Assembly (NCBI GenBank): GCA_003527225.1
Contig: DPXQ01000163.1
Span: 44,292 to 58,679, forward strand
From: Rhizobium sp.
Lineage (GTDB): Bacteria; Pseudomonadota; Alphaproteobacteria; Rhizobiales; Rhizobiaceae
DNA: 14,388 nucleotides
Direction of reading: 5' to 3'
The notes under the pieces are model-generated. The model saw only the letters and a program-made list of their open reading frames with translations. It did no database searches and had not been told where the DNA came from. Made by a program: the position numbers and the translations under genes. Below are positions 1 to 7,236 of the stretch, piece by piece; the stretch's first letter is position 1, and each line of letters opens with the position of its first letter.

Positions 1-950
1 AGGTTGTCGGCCCCCATCGGCTCCTCGATGTCGACCACGGCTTCGTGGGCTTCTGCGCCGGCGGGCACCTCGTCGTCGATCAGGACGTGTTCGGGGCGAA
101 CCCCGAGCACAACCTTGCGGCCGGCAGCGAGCGGGCCGGCGGGCTCGTAACCGTCGAGGAAGAAATCGACGCCGTTGGTGGTGAAGACCAGGCCGTTTGC
201 CCGCTCGACCAGTTCGCCGCGCAGGAAGTTCATTGACGGCGAGCCTATGAAGCCGGCGACGAACAGGTTCTTCGGTCTGTTGTAGATGACCATCGGGTCA
301 TCGAGCTGCTGGATCACGCCGCTCTTCATGATGGCGATGCGGTCGGCCAGCGTCAGCGCCTCGATCTGGTCGTGGGTGACGTAGATCATCGTGTTCTTCA
401 GGGAATGGTGCAGTCTCTTGATTTCGACGCGCAATTCCGAGCGCAGCTTGGCGTCGAGATTGGACAACGGCTCATCGAACAGGAAGACGTCGACGTCGCG
501 CACCAGCGCCCGGCCGATTGCGACGCGCTGGCGCTGGCCGCCGGAGAGCTCGGCCGGCTTGCGCTTCAGCAAAGGCTCGATCTGCAGGATCTCGGCGGCG
601 CGCGCCACCTTCTCGCGGATCTTGTCGTCCGGCACCTTGGCGACCTTGAGGCCGAAGGACAGGTTCTTCTCCACCGTCATCTGCGGATAGAGCGCGTAGG
701 ACTGGAACACCATGCCGATGCCGCGATCCTTGGGCTCTTCCCAGGTGACGTTGCGCTCCTTGATGAAGATCTGCCCGTCGGTCGGCTCCAGCAGTCCCGC
801 GATGCAATTGAGAAGCGTCGACTTTCCGCAGCCGGACGAGCCGAGCAGGACGAGGAATTCCCCATCGCGAATGTCGAGGTTCAGGTCCTTTAGTACGGTG
901 ACCGCGCCGAACGAGAGCGAGAGATCCCTGATCGATACACTGTTGGACAT
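1..950 (-). CDS. Sugar ABC transporter ATP-binding protein (MsmX/UgpC type), 3' end cut by window edge
   Basis: Cytoplasmic ATPase that should power the permease pair encoded just upstream; 316 codons are visible. Seen: Walker A GSSGCGKST (residues 37-45), Q-loop Gln83, signature LSGGQ (135-139), Walker B ending in FDE (158-160) and switch His193. From about residue 230 the beta-rich regulatory extension typical of MalK/UgpC/MsmX proteins begins (FVAGFIGSPSMNF, then a VRPEH motif near 285). Family members are about 350-370 residues, so roughly 40-50 C-terminal residues lie outside the window. The ATG at 950 is chosen because the protein begins at the usual point before the first beta strand. 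An AAGGG Shine-Dalgarno lies about 10 nt upstream, slightly far. It follows the preceding permease gene by 6 bases, so it is the last visible gene of the importer operon. Automatic pipelines would probably call it ugpC, but the neighbours indicate sugar rather than glycerol-3-phosphate. Confidence 0.93.
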   Translation of the reverse strand, partial: MSNSVSIRDLSLSFGAVTVLKDLNLDIRDGEFLVLLGSSGCGKSTLLNCIAGLLEPTDGQIFIKERNVTWEEPKDRGIGMVFQSYALYPQMTVEKNLSFGLKVAKVPDDKIREKVARAAEILQIEPLLKRKPAELSGGQRQRVAIGRALVRDVDVFLFDEPLSNLDAKLRSELRVEIKRLHHSLKNTMIYVTHDQIEALTLADRIAIMKSGVIQQLDDPMVIYNRPKNLFVAGFIGSPSMNFLRGELVERANGLVFTTNGVDFFLDGYEPAGPLAAGRKVVLGVRPEHVLIDDEVPAGAEAHEAVVDIEEPMGADN

Positions 951-956
951 AGGCAC

Positions 957-1898
957 TTAACCCTTCACTGCGCCAGCGGCGATGCCCCGGACGAAGAGAC
1001 GACCGGAGATGAAATAGACGATGAGCGGAACCGCGCCGGTCAGAAGCGTCGCGGCCATGTTGACATTGTATTCCTTCACCCCCTGGACGGAGTTGACGAT
1101 GTTGTTGAGCTGGACGGTCATCGGATAGGTGTCGGGTCGCGTGAACACGACGCCGAACAGGAAGTCATTCCAGATGCCGGTGATCTGGATGATCATCGCG
1201 ACGACGAAGATCGGAAGCGACATCGGCAGCATGATCCGGAGATAGATCTGCCAGAACCCCGCCCCGTCGATGCGCGCCGCCTTGAAGAGCTCCACCGGCA
1301 GCGACGAGAAGTAGTTGCGGAACAGCAGCGTCAGGATCGGCATGCCGAAAATGGTGTGGACGATGACGAGGCCGGTGAGCGTGCCGTAGACGCCGAGTTC
1401 GCGCAGCGCGATCACCACCGGATAGATCATCACCTGATAGGGGATGAAGGCGCCGATGATCAGGATGGAGAAGAAGACTTCGGAGCCCTTGAAGCGCCAG
1501 TTGGCAAGCGAATAGCCGCTGACCGAGGCGACGAAGATCGAAATGACCACCGACGGCACCAGGATGCGCACCGAGTTCCAGAACCCCCGCGAAAGGCCGT
1601 CGCAGTTGAGGCCGGTGCAGGCCTCTGACCAGGCCTTGACCCAGGGCTCGAAGGTGATCTCCATCGGCGGCGAGAAGATATTGCCCATCCGCACTTCCGG
1701 CATGCCCTTCAGCGAGGTCACCACCATCACGTAGAGCGGCAGCAGGTAATAGAGCGCCGCGACGATGAGCGTCCCGTAGAGGATGATGTTGCGGCGCGAT
1801 AGCCTCCGCCGCGGACGGCGGCCGCGCGGGCCAGAAACCTCGGACGCGACGGCGTCGAAACCCGCGCCAACGGTGTTGAGTGTCGAGACGTTAGCCAC
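957..1898 (-). CDS. Sugar ABC transporter permease, MalG-like
   Basis: Inner-membrane channel subunit of 313 residues. Six hydrophobic segments are visible, near residues 37-60, 110-132, 141-165, 172-193, 222-243 and 282-302. The cytoplasmic EAA loop that docks on the ATPase runs from about Glu203 (ELFKAARIDG) to Pro225, as is usual for the MalG/CUT1 family. The start is GTG (1898-1896), giving MANVSTLN; GGAGGGAAG lies about 7 nt upstream. The first 8 bases overlap the 3' end of the other permease gene, implying translational coupling and equal amounts of the two subunits. A basic N-terminal stretch (RGRRPRRRLSRR, about residues 25-36) before the first membrane segment fits a cytoplasmic N-terminus. 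Substrate cannot be read from a permease alone; a hexose is inferred from the binding protein. Confidence 0.93.
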   Translation of the reverse strand: MANVSTLNTVGAGFDAVASEVSGPRGRRPRRRLSRRNIILYGTLIVAALYYLLPLYVMVVTSLKGMPEVRMGNIFSPPMEITFEPWVKAWSEACTGLNCDGLSRGFWNSVRILVPSVVISIFVASVSGYSLANWRFKGSEVFFSILIIGAFIPYQVMIYPVVIALRELGVYGTLTGLVIVHTIFGMPILTLLFRNYFSSLPVELFKAARIDGAGFWQIYLRIMLPMSLPIFVVAMIIQITGIWNDFLFGVVFTRPDTYPMTVQLNNIVNSVQGVKEYNVNMAATLLTGAVPLIVYFISGRLFVRGIAAGAVKG

Positions 1899-2793
1899 GC
1901 TTCTTCCCTCCGAACTCGAGATAGGCCCAAGGGATGATGATGATCCCGACGGTCAGCAGCATCATGGTGGACGCGGCGAAACCCTGGCCGAGGTTCTGGG
2001 CCTGAAACATGTAATCGTAGACGTATTTTGCGGGCACTTCCGACGCATTGCCGGGGCCGCCGCTGGTCTGTGCCACGACGAGGTCGTAGACCTTGACGAT
2101 GCCGCTCGCGATGATGACAAGCGTGGTGATGAAGACAGGGCGCATCATCGGGATGACGATGAAGAGATAGGTCCGCCACATCGGTATGCCGTCGACCCGC
2201 GCCGCCTTCCAGATGTCCTCGTCAATCCCGCGCAGGCCGGCGAGCATGAGGCACATCACGAGCCCCGTTCCCTGCCACAGGCCGGCGATGAGGATACCGT
2301 AGATGACAATGTCGGCATTGTAGAGTGGATCGAAGCGGAAGCTTTCCCATCCGAGCGATCGCACGATACCTTCGACGCCGAATTCCGGGTTGAGGATCCA
2401 CTGCCAGACGAGGCCGGTGACGATGAAGGAGAGCGCAAAGGGATAGAGAAAAATGGTGCGGAACGCATTCTCGAACCGGATCTTCTGGTCCATCAGGGCG
2501 GCGAGCAGGAAACCGATCACGAGGCTGAAGATCAGCGACAGGATGCCGTAGATCGCCAGATTCTGGATCGAGATGATCCAGCGTGACGTATTCCACAGGC
2601 GTTCGTACTGATCGAAGCCGACGAACGACAGGCGCGGCAGGAGTTTCGAGTTGGTGAAGGAATAGACAACGGTCCAGACCGAGCCCCCGAAGAAAATTCC
2701 GACGGCGATCAGGATCATCGGGATGGAGGCAATCTTCGAATTGAGATTGCGGAAAAGCTGGCTGGGGCGTTTGGCAGGTGCGTGACCTGTCAT
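1891..2793 (-). CDS. Sugar ABC transporter permease, MalF-like
   Basis: Inner-membrane channel subunit of 300 residues, partner of the MalG-like permease downstream. Hydrophobic segments lie near residues 23-46, 76-100, 113-135, 162-186, 217-240 and 270-292. The EAA coupling loop is DIWKAARVDG followed by the conserved Pro215. A SGGPGNAS segment (about 244-251) after the fifth helix is characteristic of MalF-type subunits of sugar importers. The length matches short CUT1 permeases that lack the large periplasmic loop of E. coli MalF. The ATG at 2793 has a strong GAGGAGGAA Shine-Dalgarno 6-7 nt upstream. The gene is separated from the binding-protein gene by 139 bases containing strong inverted repeats, and it overlaps the next gene by 8 bases. 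Confidence 0.93.
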   Translation of the reverse strand: MTGHAPAKRPSQLFRNLNSKIASIPMILIAVGIFFGGSVWTVVYSFTNSKLLPRLSFVGFDQYERLWNTSRWIISIQNLAIYGILSLIFSLVIGFLLAALMDQKIRFENAFRTIFLYPFALSFIVTGLVWQWILNPEFGVEGIVRSLGWESFRFDPLYNADIVIYGILIAGLWQGTGLVMCLMLAGLRGIDEDIWKAARVDGIPMWRTYLFIVIPMMRPVFITTLVIIASGIVKVYDLVVAQTSGGPGNASEVPAKYVYDYMFQAQNLGQGFAASTMMLLTVGIIIIPWAYLEFGGKKRG

Positions 2794-2846
2794 ATCGGTT
2801 CCTCCTCGAGCGCTTCATCGCAGAAACGCGCAGACATGGGGTCAAA

Positions 2847-2858
2847 GCCGGCGCCGGC
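2847..2858. repeat. Perfect 12-bp GC-only palindrome between binding-protein and permease genes
   Basis: GCCGGCGCCGGC is perfectly self-complementary. It lies in the 139-base gap (2794-2932) between the binding-protein and permease genes, 27 bases from the stronger hairpin at 2885-2917. Together they could form a compound RNA structure, or be the remains of a small rhizobial palindromic repeat; neither can be decided from one copy. A chance GC-rich palindrome is possible. Confidence 0.5.
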
Positions 2859-2884
2859 GAAACGTGCGGCAAGCGACATGCACA

Positions 2885-2917
2885 TCCGGCCGGAACCCGC
2901 CTGGGACGCCGGCCGGA
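2885..2917 (-). repeat. Intergenic hairpin after the binding-protein gene (9-bp perfect arms)
   Basis: TCCGGCCGG (2885-2893) and CCGGCCGGA (2909-2917) are perfect inverted repeats around a 15-base loop, 15 bases past the binding-protein stop codon. No U-rich run follows on the transcribed strand, so this is not a classic intrinsic terminator. In binding-protein-dependent operons such a structure often protects the 3' end of the binding-protein message, so that far more of it is made than of the permeases. That role is inferred here from position and symmetry. Confidence 0.7.
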
Positions 2918-2932
2918 CGCAGTCACTTCGGA

Positions 2933-4168
2933 TCAGTCGGCCGAGGATATGATCGCGGCAAAACGCTCCTGCGCCACTTCCGGAGTCATCGAGGTGCCCG
3001 CGAAGAACTCCGTCAGCAGATCTTCCTTCTGCTTCTGGCTGTCGGCGGAGAGTGCCTGGTCGGTGCTGGTCAGCGCATTGCCCTTCGCAACGATTTCCAG
3101 ACCCTTCTTCATGCAGTCGTTGGCGGCCGCCAGATCGACGTCGCCACGAACCGGAAGCGAGCCCTTTTTCAGGTTGAAGGCGACCTGCGTCGCCGGCTCC
3201 AGCATCGACTGGGCAAGCACGTCCTGGGCCTTCGACTTTTCTTCGTCCTTGAGGACCGGGAAGTAGAAGGCGTCGCCGCCGGTGGTGATGTAGGGGCTGA
3301 TGCCAAGACCCGGCAGGCAGCTGTAGTCCTTGCCAGCCACCTGACCCGCGACCTGGAACTCGCCCTGCGCCCAGTCGCCCATGACCTGACCGCCGGCCTT
3401 GCCGGTGATCACCAGGTTGGTCGCCTGGTTCCAGTCCTGGACATTGCTGCCAGCGGCAAGTTCACGAGCCTGGGCAGCTGCCTCAAAAACCTTCGCCATT
3501 TCAGGGCCGGCGGCGACGTCCGCGTCCTTCTTGACATAGACGGCCTCATAGATGTCCTTGCCGCCGAGCGTGAGCACGAGCGTATCGAAAAGACCGCCCG
3601 ACTGCCAGGCCTGGCCACCGAGGGCAAGCGGCTGGAGGCCGGCTTCACGCAGCTTCGGTGCTGCCGCGACGAACTCATGCCAGTCCTTCGGAACCGGCAC
3701 GCCCGCCTTCTCGAAGGCGGCGTTCGACAGCCACAGCCACTGCCAGGAATGGATGTTGATCGGTGCGCAGTAGATCCTGCCGTCGATAGTGCAGCTGTCG
3801 AGCAGAGACGACGGCTTGATGACTTCCTTCCAATTGCCCGCTTCCGCGACCGCGGTCAGGTCGCGCATCAGGCCGGCCTCGACCAGTTCCTGGGCCTGGC
3901 GGCCGTGGTTGAACTGTGTCGCGGCCATCGGATCGCCGCCGGTGATGCGGCTGATCATGATCGGTCGGGCGGTGCTGCCACCGCCTGCGATGGCGCCGTC
4001 CACCCACTTGTTGCCGGTGGCATCGAATGCCTTGGCGAGTTCAGCGACCGCTGCCGCCTCGCCGCCCGAGGTCCACCAATGGGTGACTTCGAGATCCGTG
4101 GCATTGGCTGCACCGAACGGAAATATGACGCTTGCGGCCAAAGCTGCCGCTACGCTACGAAAATTCAT
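2933..4168 (-). CDS. Periplasmic sugar-binding protein of an ABC importer (glucose/mannose GtsA-like)
   Basis: Family 1 extracellular solute-binding protein of 411 residues that would capture sugar in the periplasm and deliver it to the permeases encoded downstream. Seen: a signal peptide (about 1-23) with a basic start, a hydrophobic core and an AANA cleavage site before TD. The mature protein opens with LEVTHWWTSGGEAAAV (26-41), and AGGGSTARP follows at about 61-69. These segments strongly recall the glucose/mannose binding proteins of Pseudomonas (GtsA) and similar rhizobial proteins, so a hexose is the best guess, but specificity is not proven. Aromatic residues suited to sugar stacking occur in SWQWLWLSN (about 142-150). 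The ATG at 4168 has a GGGAGGA Shine-Dalgarno 6 nt upstream. It is the first gene of the leftward operon and faces the divergent LacI-type regulator. Confidence 0.92.
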   Translation of the reverse strand: MNFRSVAAALAASVIFPFGAANATDLEVTHWWTSGGEAAAVAELAKAFDATGNKWVDGAIAGGGSTARPIMISRITGGDPMAATQFNHGRQAQELVEAGLMRDLTAVAEAGNWKEVIKPSSLLDSCTIDGRIYCAPINIHSWQWLWLSNAAFEKAGVPVPKDWHEFVAAAPKLREAGLQPLALGGQAWQSGGLFDTLVLTLGGKDIYEAVYVKKDADVAAGPEMAKVFEAAAQARELAAGSNVQDWNQATNLVITGKAGGQVMGDWAQGEFQVAGQVAGKDYSCLPGLGISPYITTGGDAFYFPVLKDEEKSKAQDVLAQSMLEPATQVAFNLKKGSLPVRGDVDLAAANDCMKKGLEIVAKGNALTSTDQALSADSQKQKEDLLTEFFAGTSMTPEVAQERFAAIISSAD

Positions 4169-4201
4169 GAGTGTCCTCCCTCACTGAAACGTTGCCGTAA
4201 A

Positions 4202-4230
4202 AACGTAATCCAATCGATTTGAGCACGCAA
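4202..4230 (-). promoter_or_regulatory. Candidate promoter of the sugar importer operon
   Basis: On the minus strand TTGCGT (4230-4225) and TACGTT (4207-4202) are separated by 17 bases, which would start RNA near 4195, about 26 nt before the binding-protein ATG. Each hexamer matches only three of six consensus positions, so the promoter is weak by eye. The spacing and the operator-like palindrome in the spacer make it the best local candidate. Confidence 0.35.
4210..4221. promoter_or_regulatory. Candidate LacI-family operator in the importer promoter
   Basis: CCAATCGATTTG contains the perfect palindrome AATCGATT (4212-4219) and pairs at five of six positions across its 12 bases. A palindrome with a central CG is the usual shape of LacI-family operators. 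It sits between the putative -35 and -10 elements, where binding would block RNA polymerase, and the divergent neighbour encodes a LacI-family protein. Assignment to that protein is inference. Confidence 0.45.
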
Positions 4231-4285
4231 CCGGCTGCGACGATTAATTTTGTCTTAAGCGAATATTCTATTCCAGATTGCATTC

Positions 4286-4309
4286 GGCGGTCATGGGTAT
4301 GGAACCGCC
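4286..4309. repeat. Short inverted repeat in the divergent control region
   Basis: GGCGGT (4286-4291) and ACCGCC (4304-4309) are perfect 6-bp arms around a 12-base loop. No U-run follows on either strand, so it does not look like a terminator. The function is unknown, and it could be a split protein-binding site or chance. Confidence 0.35.
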
Positions 4310-4411
4310 CCCGGCATTGTCATTGCGCCGCAAAAGCCGAGATTCCCGCAAATATTTCTGTATCATAGTGTCAATTAAGCGAATTCTAGACCGAACCGAC
4401 GGTATACAGGC

Positions 4412-4427
4412 TTTCGCATATGCGGAA
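4412..4427. promoter_or_regulatory. Near-perfect 16-bp palindrome, possible protein-binding site
   Basis: TTTCGCATATGCGGAA has the perfect 10-bp core CGCATATGCG (4415-4424), with seven of eight half-site positions paired. It is centred on AT rather than CG, unlike the site at 4210-4221, so if bound it probably serves a different regulator. It lies about 245 bases from the importer ATG and 190 from the lacI-type ATG. No partner protein is evident. Confidence 0.4.
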
Positions 4428-4559
4428 ATTTTGCCCCGAACTACGAATTCGACCAGCGGTGGCACGCGTCTAGATTTTATCGACGAAAGCACTCGACAAA
4501 ACCACTGCAACGATACAGATTTGAGCGTCCGGTCCTATACCAATTGACCGGCGGGATCG

Positions 4560-4588
4560 TTTGCAGCGCAATGAATGGTGACTATACT
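4560..4588 (+). promoter_or_regulatory. Candidate promoter of the lacI-type regulator gene
   Basis: TTTGCA (4560-4565) and TATACT (4583-4588) are separated by exactly 17 bases; the -10 matches five of six consensus positions and the -35 four of six. RNA would start near 4595, leaving a leader of about 22 nt before the ATG at 4617. An in-frame upstream ATG at 4575 would then lie ahead of the transcript, which supports 4617 as the real start. Confidence 0.5.
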
Positions 4589-4603
4589 AACGATCATCGT
4601 AAG
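4587..4603. promoter_or_regulatory. Candidate autoregulatory operator at the regulator's start point
   Basis: CTAACGATCATCGTAAG is an odd-length palindrome around C4595 with seven of eight positions paired. It covers the predicted transcription start of the regulator gene, so binding would repress transcription there. Its half-site differs from the AATCGATT site, so a common binding protein is uncertain. Confidence 0.35.
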
Positions 4604-4616
4604 TGGCGGGGAACGT

Positions 4617-5660
4617 ATGAAAGACGACAAGGCGGAGGACATTCCAGGTTCGGCGGCCTCGGCGAAAGAGCGGCCTACCCTGAAGACGATCGCGTTCATG
4701 ACGGGGCTCGGCATTACCACGGTATCGCGGGCGCTGAAAGATGCGCCCGATATCGGGGCCGAAACGAAGAAGCGCGTACGCATGGTCGCACACCAGCTCG
4801 GATACCAGCCGAACCGCGCTGGCGTCAGGCTGAGGACGGGCAAGACCAATGTCATAGCGCTCGTTCTGAGCGTTTCGGAAGAGGTGATGGGTCTCACGAC
4901 GAATCTCGTCTATGGCATCTCGGAAGTTCTAGACGGTACCTCATACCATCTGGTCGTCACGCCGCATTTTCACAGCAACGACCCGATGGTGCCCATCCGC
5001 TATATCCTCGACACCGGGTCGGCCGATGGCGTGATCATCTCGCGTACCGAACCGAACGACCCCAGGGTCCGCCTGATGACGGAAAGACACATGCCGTTCG
5101 CCACCCATGGGCGCACGTCCATGGGGATCGTCCACCCTTATCACGACTTCGACAACGAGACTTTTTCCCGTCAGGCCGTGGAAAGGCTGGCATCGCGCGG
5201 CCGGCGGCGCATCGCGATCCTGCAGCCGCCATCGCATCTGACTTTCTGCTCCCATATCCGCGCCGGCTTTGAGCGGGGCCTGAAGGCGAACGGATGCGAG
5301 GAGGTACCGGTCCGCGAGGTGGACATCGATTCCAGACTGCCGGTCATCCGGGATTCGATCGAGGCCTTGATGCGCGGCCCCGATGCACCGGATGGCATAA
5401 TCTCATGCAGCGGCAATGCGACGATTGCAGCGATTGCCGGGATCGAGGCGGCAGGCAAGAAGATCGGCGTCGATGTCGACATGGTGTCGAAACAGTCGAG
5501 CGAGATCCTCAACTGGATTCGACCTGACATCATCACCATGACCGAGGACATCCGCCAGGCGGGCCGCGAACTCGCAAAGGCCGTGATCGGATGCATCGAC
5601 GGCGTCAGCCCGGAAAAGCTTCAGAGCATCAGCTCTCCGTCCTGGTCCGAGCCTGCCTGA
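4617..5660 (+). CDS. LacI-family transcriptional regulator, likely repressor of the sugar importer
   Basis: DNA-binding regulator of 347 residues. The N-terminal helix-turn-helix is near residues 20-45 ([20 protein letters not shown]), with a hinge region at about 60-75 ([17 protein letters not shown]). A periplasmic-binding-protein-like sugar-sensing domain follows from about 78 (NVIALVLS) to the end, with the family segment [12 protein letters not shown] near 137-148. The length is normal for LacI/GalR proteins. The ATG at 4617 is preferred over the in-frame ATG at 4575: GGCGGGGA lies just upstream, and the best promoter would start RNA between the two. Its position divergent from the importer operon, with operator-like palindromes between them, suggests derepression of sugar uptake by the imported sugar or a metabolite. 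The effector is not evident; AglR and other hexose or glucoside regulators are comparable relatives. Confidence 0.92.
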   Translation: MKDDKAEDIPGSAASAKERPTLKTIAFMTGLGITTVSRALKDAPDIGAETKKRVRMVAHQLGYQPNRAGVRLRTGKTNVIALVLSVSEEVMGLTTNLVYGISEVLDGTSYHLVVTPHFHSNDPMVPIRYILDTGSADGVIISRTEPNDPRVRLMTERHMPFATHGRTSMGIVHPYHDFDNETFSRQAVERLASRGRRRIAILQPPSHLTFCSHIRAGFERGLKANGCEEVPVREVDIDSRLPVIRDSIEALMRGPDAPDGIISCSGNATIAAIAGIEAAGKKIGVDVDMVSKQSSEILNWIRPDIITMTEDIRQAGRELAKAVIGCIDGVSPEKLQSISSPSWSEPA

Positions 5661-5683
5661 TCACGGCACGTCGGAACGGCGTC

Positions 5684-7111
5684 TCATACTTCCCCGCTGC
5701 CCCAGGGGCCATGCGGCCTGACCACGCCATCGATACGCTGAAACCCATGCGCGCCGAAGAAATCGCGTTGCGCCTGGATGAGGTTCGCCGTGCCGCGCGC
5801 CTGACGATAGGCGTCGAAATAGGAAAGCGCCGAGGAAAGGGCTGGAACCGGCAATCCTGCGGTGACGGCGGCGGCAACGACGCGACGCAGCGACGGCAGG
5901 GACAAGTGGACCATCTCGGAGAAGGCCGGGGTCACGATCAGATTGGCCGCATCCGGCATCGCGGTGAAGGCGCGCATGATATCATCGAGGAATTGCGAAC
6001 GGATGATGCATCCGGCTCGCCATATCCGGGCGATCGTGGGCATCGGCAACGACCATCCAAATTCCCGGCTCGCCGCCGCCATGACCGCGAAGCCCTGCGC
6101 ATAGGCCGCGATCTTGGCGGCAAAGAGCGCAAGTTCCAGATCCGCTTCGAGAGCATGACCCGCCGGCAGCTTGAATGCCTGGCGTTCGGCCGCGAAAATC
6201 GTTTCGGCCGCCTCGCGTTCGGCTTTCATGGCCGACAGGCTGCGCGCCGCAACAGCCGCTTCGATGGCGGTCGCCGGGACACCCATCTGCTGCGCCTCGA
6301 TCGCCGACCACCTGCCCGTACCCTTCTGGCCCGCCATGTCGACAATCATGTCGACCATCGGCATTCCGGTCAGCGGATCCTTGGCAGCAAGGACCTTCTC
6401 CGTGATCTCGATGAGGTAGGAATTGAGCCGGCCCTTGTTCCAGCCGCCGAAGATGGCACCGATTTCCGGCGCTGACATGCCGAGGCCGTCCCGAAGGATG
6501 CCGTAGATCTCGGCGATCATCTGCATATCGGCATATTCGATACCGTTGTGGATCGTCTTGACGAAGTGGCCGGCGCCATCCGTTCCGAGCCATGCACAAC
6601 AGGCCACGCCCTCATACCTGGCCGCAATCGAAGTGAACACCTTCTCGACCCGGGCATAGGATTCCGGCGATCCTCCGACCATGATCGAAGGACCATGGCG
6701 CGCGCCCTCCTCGCCGCCCGAGACCCCCATGCCGATGAAGGTCAGGCCGGTGTCCTTTAGTCGCTCGAAGCGAGCCATGGTATCGCGGAAATTGGCGTTT
6801 CCTGCATCGATCATGATATCGCCGGACGAAAGAAAAGGCATGAGCGCGTCGATCTGCTGGTCGACGGCCTCACCGGCCTTGATCATGATGATGATCGGCC
6901 GCGGCGGGCGAATAGCAGCGACGAAGGCCTCGATCGTCTCACAGCCGATGATGTTGCGGCCAAGCGCGCCGGCTTCGCCCAGGAATTCGTGGGTGCGCGA
7001 GGAGGTGCGGTTGAACACCGCGATACGGCTGCCCTTTTCCGCGATGTTGAGAGCCAGGTTCGAACCCATGACTCCGAGGCCGATCAAGCCGATTTCCGCA
7101 AGTTCAGTCAT
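5684..7111 (-). CDS. gnd: 6-phosphogluconate dehydrogenase, decarboxylating (NADP+)
   Basis: Soluble enzyme converting 6-phosphogluconate and NADP+ to ribulose 5-phosphate, CO2 and NADPH in the oxidative pentose phosphate pathway; 475 residues, the usual length of the long, NADP-dependent form. Seen: Rossmann motif GLGVMG (11-16), NRT (34-36) as expected for NADP preference, substrate-binding SGGEEGARHGPSIM (131-144), and catalytic Lys185 and Glu192 in GHFVKTIHNGIEYAD, with His188 and Asn189. KGTGRW and the C-terminal tail near QRDFFGAHGFQRID, which contributes to the neighbouring subunit's active site, are present. The ATG at 7111 is chosen because the Rossmann strand follows at once; a longer reading frame to 7174 needs a TTG and adds 21 unrelated residues. 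The Shine-Dalgarno is modest (GGGGTG). It converges on the LacI-type gene with 23 bases between stop codons and no clear terminator. It appears monocistronic. Confidence 0.96.
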   Translation of the reverse strand: MTELAEIGLIGLGVMGSNLALNIAEKGSRIAVFNRTSSRTHEFLGEAGALGRNIIGCETIEAFVAAIRPPRPIIIMIKAGEAVDQQIDALMPFLSSGDIMIDAGNANFRDTMARFERLKDTGLTFIGMGVSGGEEGARHGPSIMVGGSPESYARVEKVFTSIAARYEGVACCAWLGTDGAGHFVKTIHNGIEYADMQMIAEIYGILRDGLGMSAPEIGAIFGGWNKGRLNSYLIEITEKVLAAKDPLTGMPMVDMIVDMAGQKGTGRWSAIEAQQMGVPATAIEAAVAARSLSAMKAEREAAETIFAAERQAFKLPAGHALEADLELALFAAKIAAYAQGFAVMAAASREFGWSLPMPTIARIWRAGCIIRSQFLDDIMRAFTAMPDAANLIVTPAFSEMVHLSLPSLRRVVAAAVTAGLPVPALSSALSYFDAYRQARGTANLIQAQRDFFGAHGFQRIDGVVRPHGPWGSGEV

Positions 7112-7166
7112 GTGCACCCCGACGCCTTGAAAATATGAGGAGCACTTTGTGGCATTCCGCAACGTT

Positions 7167-7236
7167 GACGACAAGCCGCCAGATATTCACGGCAATCAAA
7201 ATTCCGTCGGCAGTCTCAGTCGTCCGGCTTGTCGTC
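7167..7236 (-). repeat. Long-range 12-bp inverted repeat spanning the end of ccoS and the gap before gnd
   Basis: GACGACAAGCCG (7167-7178) and CGGCTTGTCGTC (7225-7236) are perfect inverted copies 46 bases apart. The second lies in the last codons of ccoS, so a ccoGHIS transcript could fold its 3' end into this stem. The upstream DNA of gnd begins here. There is no terminal U-run, so termination is unproven; it may instead stabilise the message or be a chance duplication. Confidence 0.45.

Larger units (their letters stand above)
4169..4616. other. 448-base divergent control region between importer operon and lacI-type gene
   Basis: This stretch has no credible gene and is visibly more AT-rich than the flanking coding DNA. 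It holds a weak leftward promoter with an operator-like palindrome (4202-4230), a rightward promoter (4560-4588) with a second palindrome at its start point (4587-4603), an inverted repeat at 4286-4309 and a near-perfect palindrome at 4412-4427. A perfect TTGACA (minus strand, 4374-4369) has no good -10 partner. About 300 bases between the two promoter areas remain unexplained, long for a simple divergent promoter. Confidence 0.7.

Noticed and set aside
2864..4222. 452-codon plus-strand open frame opposite the binding-protein gene
   Set aside because: Antisense shadow; the minus-strand product has a signal peptide and family motifs, while this one has none.
4261..4268. GAATATTC palindrome near the importer promoter
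   Set aside because: An 8-bp palindrome with no extension or partner; expected by chance in AT-richer DNA.
4268..4510. 80-codon minus-strand frame in the divergent control region
   Set aside because: No convincing ribosome binding site, no recognisable motif, and it overlaps palindromic control DNA; more likely chance.
4575..4616. Upstream in-frame ATG for the LacI-type regulator
   Set aside because: It lies before the RNA start predicted from the best promoter, and the 14 extra residues translate the Shine-Dalgarno region.
5661..5683. Possible bidirectional terminator between lacI-type gene and gnd
   Set aside because: Only a 5-6 bp stem with one wobble (about 5668-5682) and no U-run on either strand; too weak to call.
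5591..6475. 294-codon plus-strand frame overlapping the lacI-type 3' end and gnd
   Set aside because: Antisense to gnd, Arg/Asp/His-rich and without recognisable motifs.
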